Source: a virus. Taken from it: a stretch of DNA of 55,758 nt. Positions 49,909-55,758 of this stretch are shown one piece after another. Within the stretch, counting starts at the first letter, position 1. Each line of letters starts with the position of its first letter. The notes under the pieces were generated by a model. The model did not search any database, was not told the origin of the DNA, and saw only the letters and a program-made list of their open reading frames with translations. The position numbers were made by a program, and so were the translations under genes. The stretch covers positions 1-55,758 of the IMG/VR virus record IMGVR_UViG_3300046777_000527; one strand, given 5' to 3'.

Positions 49909-50322
49909 ATGAGTAACAGGTTTGCTAGTGGTAAGAATGCGATCTCGGAGTGTGATCGTTGCGGGTTTAGATATAAGCTAAAGGAACTACGGAAGCTTAC
50001 GATCAAGACCAAGCAGGTCAACATCAAGGTCTGCAAGACATGCTGGGAACCAGACCAGCCGCAGTTGCAGTTAGGTATGTATCCCGTGGACGATCCTCAA
50101 GCGTTGCGCGATCCACGGCCAGATAAAAGCTATACGCAGTCCGGCTACACTGGCCTGCAGCTGACGTTAGATACAGACTTTGGTGACCCGGGCGAGGGCA
50201 GTAGGATTATTCAGTGGGGGTGGAACCCGGTAGGTGGGGCGCAAGCGTACGACAACCCGCTGACCCCCAACAACTTGGTGTCAGTGCCGGTGGTAGCAAA
50301 CGTGACTATTACGATCACTTAG
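49909..50322 (+). CDS. Zinc-ribbon-like phage protein (137 aa)
   Basis: CDRC (15-18) and CKTC (42-45) form two CxxC pairs 23 residues apart, followed by a Pro-rich linker and a beta-like C-terminus. This combination recurs in tailed phages, in which the second part may be a tail or head piece. There is no SD before the ATG; it follows the adaptor stop by 2 bp. A structural role is inferred. Confidence 0.65.
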   Translation: MSNRFASGKNAISECDRCGFRYKLKELRKLTIKTKQVNIKVCKTCWEPDQPQLQLGMYPVDDPQALRDPRPDKSYTQSGYTGLQLTLDTDFGDPGEGSRIIQWGWNPVGGAQAYDNPLTPNNLVSVPVVANVTITIT

Positions 50323-50330
50323 GAGTAAAT

Positions 50331-50486
50331 ATGGACAAGATGAAACAGGTAGCCAAAGCAGAAGTTAAGGCTCATGAGAAGCGCATGCACCATGGCAAAG
50401 GCATGAAAAAAGGAGGCGTCACTAGCATGGACATGAAGAAGATGGGCCGTAACCTTGCTCGTGCCGCAAACCAGAGAGGTCGATAA
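50331..50486 (+). CDS. Small Lys/Met/His-rich protein (51 aa)
   Basis: The start is ATG 50331, with a good SD (TTAGGAGT, 6 bp upstream); a longer frame upstream lies within the zinc-ribbon gene and is a shadow. The protein includes EVKAHEKRMHHGKGMKKGG. It belongs to the run of Lys/Gly-rich virion-region proteins. Its His and Met content could bind metal; no function is known. Confidence 0.65.
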   Translation: MDKMKQVAKAEVKAHEKRMHHGKGMKKGGVTSMDMKKMGRNLARAANQRGR

Positions 50487-50749
50487 TGGCTAAGTTTTCA
50501 CAGAAAGTGAAAGGCAAGGAAGTCGGTCAGGCTTCCGTGTACGCCGCCCCCCATGACATGAAGGGTAAGTCTTCTAGCATCGACGCCGATTCCCGCTATA
50601 CCCCCGGCGCTAATGTCATGAACGAGATGAACCCATCTGTTGCTGGACTCAGCAAAGGCAACTATAAGGGCACCAAGACTGACGGTATCGTCACTCGGGG
50701 TAACGGCGCAGCAACTAAAGGTACTAAAGCACGCGGTCCGATGGCATGA
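50486..50749 (+). CDS. Small Gly/Lys-rich protein (87 aa)
   Basis: The protein starts MAKFSQKVKGKEVGQAS and ends with GIVTRGNGAATKGTKARGPM. It shares A with the upstream stop (TAATG) and overlaps the adaptor by ATGA. It is another member of the Lys/Gly-rich run. The role is unknown. Confidence 0.65.
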   Translation: MAKFSQKVKGKEVGQASVYAAPHDMKGKSSSIDADSRYTPGANVMNEMNPSVAGLSKGNYKGTKTDGIVTRGNGAATKGTKARGPMA

Positions 50750-51420
50750 CTTATACAGAGCTTGTAGCCGCTATAACGGCGTACACCGAGAACTACGAAC
50801 AATTGTTCGTAGACAATATTCCTGTGTTTGTTACACAGGCGGAACAGCGCATCTATAACTCTGTGCTTATCCCGCCCCTACGCAAGAACGTGACCGGTGC
50901 GACTAAAGCGAACAACAAGTATCTGCCATGCCCCGTAGATTATCTGTCCTCATATTCCATGGCGGTTATAGATGCTGACGGCAATTACGAGTATCTGCTT
51001 AACAAAGACGTTAACTTTATTCGTGCGGCATACCCTAGCCCAGCTGATACTGGCATACCTAGGTATTACTCTATTTTTGGCCCTGCGGTAGCCAGCGAGA
51101 TCATTTCTGATGAGCTAACGTTTATTCTGGGTCCGACCCCTGACGCCGCGTATTCAGTGGAGCTGCACTATTACTATTACCCTGAGTCAATCACAATAGC
51201 CGCCGATGGGCGCACGTGGCTGGGCGATAACTACGACCCTATTTTGCTCTACGGTTCTTTGCTAGAGGCTTACACTTTTATGAAGGGTGAGCAAGACGTT
51301 ATGGCGTTCTATGGGCAAAAGTATGCTGAGGCGTTGCAACAGCTTACTCGTCTGGGCGATGGTCTGGAGCGTGGCGATGCATACCGTGAAGGTCAGCCAA
51401 GGATTAAGGTGACCACGTGA
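50746..51420 (+). CDS. Tail adaptor-like structural protein (224 aa)
   Basis: The protein has a helical start (MTYTELVAAITAYTEN), a beta-rich body (YLPCPVDYLSSYS, ELHYYYYPESI) and a helical end (AYTFMKGEQDVMAFYGQKYAEAL). The pattern resembles tail tube or adaptor proteins of podoviruses. It is coupled to its neighbours by ATGA. With the gp4-like gene it completes a two-part short-tail connector. The exact family is not established. Confidence 0.65.
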   Translation: MTYTELVAAITAYTENYEQLFVDNIPVFVTQAEQRIYNSVLIPPLRKNVTGATKANNKYLPCPVDYLSSYSMAVIDADGNYEYLLNKDVNFIRAAYPSPADTGIPRYYSIFGPAVASEIISDELTFILGPTPDAAYSVELHYYYYPESITIAADGRTWLGDNYDPILLYGSLLEAYTFMKGEQDVMAFYGQKYAEALQQLTRLGDGLERGDAYREGQPRIKVTT

Positions 51421-51839
51421 CCATACAACAGGGCATAACTAATAGCTTCAAGGAGCAGATGTTGCAGGGGCAGCAGAACCTGACTTCAGATACCTTGAAG
51501 ATGGCCTTGTATACGGCGTTTGCTACGTTAGGTCCTACTACCACTGTGTATAGCTCAGAAGGTGAAACGTCGGGTACAGGTTACACGGCGGGGGGTGAAA
51601 CGCTAGTAAACGTTAATATTTCGTCATCATCTAACGGCATTGTCTACGTAAGCTTTAACAACCCTGTCTGGGCAAATGCTACGTTTACTACACGCGGTGC
51701 CCTTATTTATAATGCTACACAGAGCAACAGCTCTGTGGCTGTTTTGGACTTCGGGGCAGATAAAACCCCGGCTGGACAAACCTTTACCGTCACATTGCCT
51801 GCCAATACAGCAACGACGGCTTTAATTCGTTTTCCTTGA
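51417..51839 (+). CDS. Virion structural protein (140 aa)
   Basis: The protein starts at GTG 51417, overlapping the adaptor stop. It is Thr/Ser/Gly-rich and beta, with the opening pattern TNSFKEQMLQGQQNLTSDTL and KMALYTAFA that recurs in phage tail-fibre regions. It probably builds part of the tail or fibre. No enzymatic motif is seen. Confidence 0.65.
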   Translation: MTIQQGITNSFKEQMLQGQQNLTSDTLKMALYTAFATLGPTTTVYSSEGETSGTGYTAGGETLVNVNISSSSNGIVYVSFNNPVWANATFTTRGALIYNATQSNSSVAVLDFGADKTPAGQTFTVTLPANTATTALIRFP

Positions 51840-51848
51840 GGAGTCATC

Positions 51849-52424
51849 ATGACTATTGAATCTTCTAAATCCAGCGAGACCGTCAGCGGTGCTGTTGCGC
51901 GTAAGACCGGTTTTGTTGAGAACATGTCGGCAGGCGGTGTGTTTACCGTTACTTGCCATGACAAAGACGGCAACCTGAAGTGGGCTGACCTTGCTCCAAA
52001 CCTTGTGGTCAACACAGGTCTGCAGGACATGAACACCAAATTCTTCACTGGCTCATCCTATACAGCTACGTGGTACATCGGTCTGGTGGGTAACACTGCT
52101 TCGAACACTACTTTTTCTGGTGGCGACACTCTGGCCTCGCACGCTGGCTGGGAAGAGAACAGCAGCTACACTGGCAATCGCAAGGCTGCTACATTTGGCG
52201 CAGCTACGTTGGCTGACCCATCAAATATCAACAATGCATCGTCTACCGCGTCGTTCACCATGAACGCTAACGCGACTATTTCTGGTGCTTTCTTGGCAAA
52301 TGTAGCTACAGGTACATCCGGCACGCTGTTCTCGGTGTCTGACTTTCAGTCGCCCGGCGACCGTCAGGTTGTTTCTGGCGACGTGCTAAACGTAACTTAT
52401 TCGTTCAACCTTGATGCGTCTTAA
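51849..52424 (+). CDS. Virion structural protein (191 aa)
   Basis: The protein is beta-rich, with FVENMSAGGVFTVTCHDKDG near the start and a Ser/Thr/Ala-rich middle. It has SD GAGGAGT. Similar proteins accompany tail genes in environmental phages. It is likely a tail component. The name cannot be more exact from the sequence. Confidence 0.65.
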   Translation: MTIESSKSSETVSGAVARKTGFVENMSAGGVFTVTCHDKDGNLKWADLAPNLVVNTGLQDMNTKFFTGSSYTATWYIGLVGNTASNTTFSGGDTLASHAGWEENSSYTGNRKAATFGAATLADPSNINNASSTASFTMNANATISGAFLANVATGTSGTLFSVSDFQSPGDRQVVSGDVLNVTYSFNLDAS

Positions 52425-52436
52425 TAGGAGATGACT

Positions 52437-52607
52437 ATGTTTAAGAAGGGCGACAAGGTCAGACTGAAAGTTACGACACCGCAAGGTGAGATTGCGCACA
52501 TGCGCATGGACGAGGACGGCACTATCTGGTACTTGATGTCATGGACTAACGACGACACTACGCAAGAGCGCTGGTTTACTTTTGACGAGCTGGAATCTGT
52601 GGAGTAA
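52437..52607 (+). CDS. Small SH3/KOW-like protein (56 aa)
   Basis: The frame is below usual gene-finder length but has a strong SD (TAGGAG, 6 bp) and fills the gap between structural genes. It starts MFKKGDKVRLKVTTPQGE and ends in WFTFDELESVE. This layout resembles the small YodC/DUF2158-type beta barrel. Another in-frame ATG at 52431 is too close to the SD. A capsid or tail accessory role is possible. Confidence 0.7.
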   Translation: MFKKGDKVRLKVTTPQGEIAHMRMDEDGTIWYLMSWTNDDTTQERWFTFDELESVE

Positions 52608-52610
52608 TGT

Positions 52611-53519
52611 GTGGCCATCGTCGATGGGGGCTATAGCAGCGGTACATGGGGCGAAGCTGGGTGGGGCTGTTCGGTCTACTACCCGCTTGTCTCTAACGCT
52701 GGCTGGGGGCTAGGCGCATGGGGGTCTGATGGTTGGGGGCTTGGCGACGGTGGGTTGGTTACGGCCTCTGAACAGACGAACATTGCTGGCACGGCTCCTG
52801 TCATAGTCTTTATTGAAGAGAGCGCGGCAGCTGCAGATTTTGTCTTTAGCCAGCAAATTAAAGTTGGTACGGTTAGCGAGACGGCAACGGCAGCGGATAC
52901 GGTAGCAAGCGTGTTTGCTCTTGGTGTTAGTGTTGCAGAGTCTGCTGCGGTAAGTGATGTGGTGTCTAGCCTGTTTACTGTAAATGGGCGCGTAAGCGAA
53001 ACGGCAGCTGCAGCGGACGTAGTAAGCAGCCTAGCAAATGTAAACTCTCGGGTGGCTGAGAGTGTTGTAGCAACAGATGCAGTAACACCGCTACGCACCA
53101 CGTTTGGTACGGTGTCAGAGACTGCAGCTGGACTCGACGAGGTTTCATCTATACCTGCTTACAGGGTAGTTGTTGACGAGACGGTGTCAGGTAATGTTGA
53201 GATAACAAGCGTCTTTGCTATACCAAACAATATAGGTGAAGGCGTAGTGGCTGCAGACGATATTAACGTATTTAACACAATGCTCACCAGCATTGTAGAA
53301 GCGGCAAATGTTTCGTTGACCGTAGCAGCTCAAGCAGACTTCAGTGTGCAGGTCGCAGAGACAACAACAGCAGCAGACGCGGATAGCGCAACAGGCAGTA
53401 TTACAGTATTTGTATCCGACTCGGTTACAGCGGTAGATAGAGTAAGCAGAAGGTTGTTGTGGGAGCCGATAGATACCGGTGTAGACGAGGACTGGACGCT
53501 CATAAACACTAATTTGTAA
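52611..53519 (+). CDS. Repeat-containing tail or fibre protein (302 aa)
   Basis: The start is GTG 52611, 3 bp after the small gene. The first 50 residues are Trp/Gly-rich (GGYSSGTWGEAGWG, GAWGSDGWGLG). Then about eight repeats of 21-23 residues follow, each with the core VSETA or VAESA followed by D-x-V-x-S. The Ser-rich, beta-prone repeats suggest a fibrous shaft. The Trp-rich start is like a head-binding or trimer tip. It likely forms part of the tail fibre. No known family is claimed. Confidence 0.7.
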   Translation: MAIVDGGYSSGTWGEAGWGCSVYYPLVSNAGWGLGAWGSDGWGLGDGGLVTASEQTNIAGTAPVIVFIEESAAAADFVFSQQIKVGTVSETATAADTVASVFALGVSVAESAAVSDVVSSLFTVNGRVSETAAAADVVSSLANVNSRVAESVVATDAVTPLRTTFGTVSETAAGLDEVSSIPAYRVVVDETVSGNVEITSVFAIPNNIGEGVVAADDINVFNTMLTSIVEAANVSLTVAAQADFSVQVAETTTAADADSATGSITVFVSDSVTAVDRVSRRLLWEPIDTGVDEDWTLINTNL

Positions 53520-53528
53520 GGAAACATT

Positions 53529-54125
53529 ATGGCGAGTACATATTCCGCGCTAAAGATCGAGCTGATTGGTACCGGTGACCAAGCGGGTACATGGGGCGCT
53601 ACTACTAACACCAACCTCGGAACGGCACTTGAAGAAGCTATCACTGGTTCTGCCAACGTTACGTTTGCTAGCTCGAACGTTGCAATTGCTCTGACAGATA
53701 CAAACGCCACGCAGACTGCACGTAACTTGCGGCTTAACTTGGTAGGAACAATTACCAATGCGCAAACCCTGTTTATCCCAGCGATAGAAAAGCAGTACCT
53801 TATTGTCAACGGCCTATCTAACTCGGTTGTTATTTCCAACGGTACAAACGCTGCGCCCACTGGCACGACGGTAACGATTCCTGCTGGTAAGTCGGCAGTG
53901 GTGTTTAACGATTCTGCTAATGTGGCGGAAACGACAAACTTTTTTAGCGTGTTGTCGCTGGGTTCGCCTCTGGCTATTAGTAGTGGTGGTACGGGTCTGG
54001 CGACTATTGGTTCTAACGGGCAAGTTTTAACATCAAACGGCACAGTGGCCTCATGGCAAACTCCAGCAGCAACTGGCGTGACTACTGGTAAAGCAATCGC
54101 TATGGCGATGATATTTGGCTTCTAA
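53529..54125 (+). CDS. Tail fibre/needle-like structural protein (198 aa)
   Basis: The opening MASTYSALKIELIGTGDQAG and TWGATTNTNLGTALEEAI is a recurrent start in phage fibre and tail proteins. The middle is beta-rich. Near the end GGTGLATIGSNGQVL precedes a short tail. It has SD AAGGAAAC. A fibre or tail-spike base role is likely; receptor specificity cannot be read. Confidence 0.65.
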   Translation: MASTYSALKIELIGTGDQAGTWGATTNTNLGTALEEAITGSANVTFASSNVAIALTDTNATQTARNLRLNLVGTITNAQTLFIPAIEKQYLIVNGLSNSVVISNGTNAAPTGTTVTIPAGKSAVVFNDSANVAETTNFFSVLSLGSPLAISSGGTGLATIGSNGQVLTSNGTVASWQTPAATGVTTGKAIAMAMIFGF

Positions 54126-54136
54126 GGAGTATATAA

Positions 54137-54538
54137 ATGGCAAACCCTAACATCGTTAATGTTACGCAGATTTATGGGCAGACTAACTTTCTGACCCCTG
54201 CGAATACATCTACGCTCGTGCTGGTAGCAAACACCAGCGGCTCAGGCAACGTGTTCAAGATCGATCAGGTTGTCGCTGCTAACCAGACCAACACCGCTGC
54301 AAACGTGACTGTATCTATTTTCACAAGCGGCGCAACTTCGTCTGGTAACGCTGTGACCACCGGCGCTGGCAACACGTTCCCGATTGCATCAAACATCTCT
54401 GTTCCTGCGTATGCTTCGCTGATCGTGATGGACAAGACCACGGCGACTTATTTACTGGAAGATCGTTCCATTGTTTGCGCCAGCGGTACTGCGAATGCAA
54501 TTACCTTCTCGGTAAGCTACGAACAAATCAGCTCGTAA
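54137..54538 (+). CDS. Beta-rich structural protein (133 aa)
   Basis: The protein is low in charge and Thr/Ser/Ala-rich, with STLVLVANTSGSGNVFKID and a final ITFSVSYEQISS. It has an excellent SD (AAGGAGTATATAA). Its place between two fibre-type genes suggests a fibre accessory or capping role. No catalytic motif is visible. Confidence 0.65.
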   Translation: MANPNIVNVTQIYGQTNFLTPANTSTLVLVANTSGSGNVFKIDQVVAANQTNTAANVTVSIFTSGATSSGNAVTTGAGNTFPIASNISVPAYASLIVMDKTTATYLLEDRSIVCASGTANAITFSVSYEQISS

Positions 54539-54547
54539 GGGGTAGCA

Positions 54548-55758
54548 ATGGCAATTCACGGGTATCCCGGCAACATTATCAGCGCGTCTTCTCCGCTGTA
54601 TACGCCCGGCTTTGCTTCGGGTATCTGGAATCTTGGCAGTTGGCCTAGAGGGGTGACTGTTGTTCAGACCTTTACTACATCTGGCTTCTTCACTGTTCCT
54701 GCTGGTGTGACGGCGGTGGACTATCTGGTGGTGGCTGGCGGGGGAAGTGGTGGAGGCAAGGGGAACAACGGTGGTGGAGGTGGCGCTGGAGGTTTTAGAT
54801 TAGGCACAGCGTTTCGAGTTACTCCGGGTGCTACTTATGCCATTACAGTTGGTTCTGGTGGGACTGCCCCAGCAACAGAAATTCTTGGTTCAAATGGAGC
54901 CAATTCTTCGTTTAGCACAATAACGTCTACCGGCGGCGGAGGCGGTGGAAGATTTGGTGTTGGCGGATCGAATACTGCAAGAGATGGTGGGTCTGGCGGT
55001 GGTTCTGGTGCTTCCAGCGGCGCAGCAACTCCCGGAGGCAATGGAAACGTAGGTGGCTATACACCTTCAGAAGGCAATAATGGAGGCCCCGGAAACGCAT
55101 CTCCGGGCACTGCTGGCGGCGGCGGTGGTGGCGCATCTCAAGTGGGTGGTAGCGCAGGATCTCCAAACATTGGAGGCAATGGAGGCAACGGCACTGCAAC
55201 CACTATTTCTGGAACGTCCACAACCTATTCTGGTGGTGGCGGAGGAGGCACTGGTGGCGCAACAGCAGGAGTTGGTGGCACAGGCGGTGGCGGTAACGGC
55301 GCAACAAACAATAATGGCAGTGGTCAAAACGGTGGTGTCAACACAGGCGGCGGTGGCGGTGGATCTACTGGCGGCGGCTCATCCCCGAATCCAAACCCTG
55401 CTGGCTCAGGCGGCTCTGGCATTGTCATTATCCGCTACATAGGTTCAGTTGGCTCTGGGCAGATAAACACTTTTACAGGACTTGGCACATTAACTATTCC
55501 TCAAGGGATCACCAGTGTTGACTATCTTGTAGTCGCTGGCGGAGGCGGTGGTGGTGGAACTGGTTCTGGTATTGGCGGTGGTGGCGGTGGTGCTGGCGGT
55601 TTTAGAACTGGCACTGGTTTTCCAGTGATACCGGGTGCTTCTTACACAATTACTGTTGGTTCTGGCGGTGCTGGCAGTAGTACTACGACGCAAGGTGCCA
55701 ACGGAACTGATTCTGTTTTTTCTACCATTACTTCTACCGGAGGCGGTGGTGGTGGTTC
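54548..55758 (+). CDS. Glycine-rich tail fibre/adhesin (3' partial)
   Basis: The frame is open to the right edge, at least 403 residues, with SD AAGGGGT. It starts MAIHGYPGNIISASSPLYTP. After a beta segment (FTTSGFFTVPAGVTAVDYLV) it has an AGGG-rich region, a second beta part with AITVGSGGT, and a long Gly/Ser/Asn-rich stretch to about residue 285. GGSGIVIIRY follows, and the whole domain then repeats from about residue 305. Such polyglycine domains occur in phage receptor-binding adhesins. The repeat spacing is 267 residues. The end is outside the window. Confidence 0.75.
   Translation, partial: MAIHGYPGNIISASSPLYTPGFASGIWNLGSWPRGVTVVQTFTTSGFFTVPAGVTAVDYLVVAGGGSGGGKGNNGGGGGAGGFRLGTAFRVTPGATYAITVGSGGTAPATEILGSNGANSSFSTITSTGGGGGGRFGVGGSNTARDGGSGGGSGASSGAATPGGNGNVGGYTPSEGNNGGPGNASPGTAGGGGGGASQVGGSAGSPNIGGNGGNGTATTISGTSTTYSGGGGGGTGGATAGVGGTGGGGNGATNNNGSGQNGGVNTGGGGGGSTGGGSSPNPNPAGSGGSGIVIIRYIGSVGSGQINTFTGLGTLTIPQGITSVDYLVVAGGGGGGGTGSGIGGGGGGAGGFRTGTGFPVIPGASYTITVGSGGAGSSTTTQGANGTDSVFSTITSTGGGGGG

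Noticed and set aside
1-55758. Whole circular genome with joined ends
   Set aside because: Joining the last bases to the first would end the glycine-rich fibre within nine codons at a stop, and the left gene has no start, so the window looks like an internal slice.

Overview
The window is a slice of a tailed double-stranded DNA phage (Caudoviricetes), most likely a lytic podovirus of a Gram-negative, probably aquatic, bacterium. Support: large terminase, portal, scaffold and Mu-type capsid genes in order; two short-tail style adaptor proteins; no tape-measure, sheath or baseplate gene; long internal or ejection-type virion proteins; and a family A DNA polymerase. No integrase, insertion sequence, CRISPR array, RNA polymerase or endolysin is visible. 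Both edges cut through genes, so the genome continues on either side.

Layout: (1) 1-9647, rightward: the end of a Gln-rich virion protein, then a 2437-residue polyvalent protein with a HEGVH zinc-peptidase motif. (2) 9648-9901: convergent intergenic region with a terminator and a second hairpin. (3) 9902-20328, leftward: DNA replication and recombination (primase-helicase, a probable ssDNA-binding protein, SNF2 helicase, Cas4/RecB-like nuclease, family A polymerase, VRR-NUC nuclease, AT-hook protein). (4) 20358-25378, leftward: methyltransferase plus five glycosyltransferases, including a GT10 fucosyltransferase. (5) 25375-35195, leftward: small tightly overlapping genes, an XRE-type regulator, and an AAA+ MoxR ATPase, VWA/zinc-peptidase and DUF3150-like module; many genes are under 80 residues. 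(6) 35196-37013: two non-coding stretches around a 165-residue gene. The first holds thirteen copies of CTTACA/TGTAAG and an AT-rich core; the second holds a long inverted repeat, C6 tracts, direct repeats and a tRNA-like element. (7) 37014-55758, rightward: terminase, portal, GroES-like co-chaperonin, scaffold, capsid, holin-like protein, a string of tiny Lys/Gly-rich proteins, tail adaptors and fibre-like proteins, ending in an unfinished glycine-rich fibre.

How it works together: the leftward operons probably start in the 35.2-36.2 kb control region and make early and middle proteins that copy the genome and change the host surface or cell state. The rightward genes from 37 kb make late proteins, with the putative packaging signal just in front of the small terminase gene. 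Genes overlap mostly by ATGA or TAATG, so translational coupling is the rule. Functions were assigned from visible motifs and family knowledge only; no search was run.
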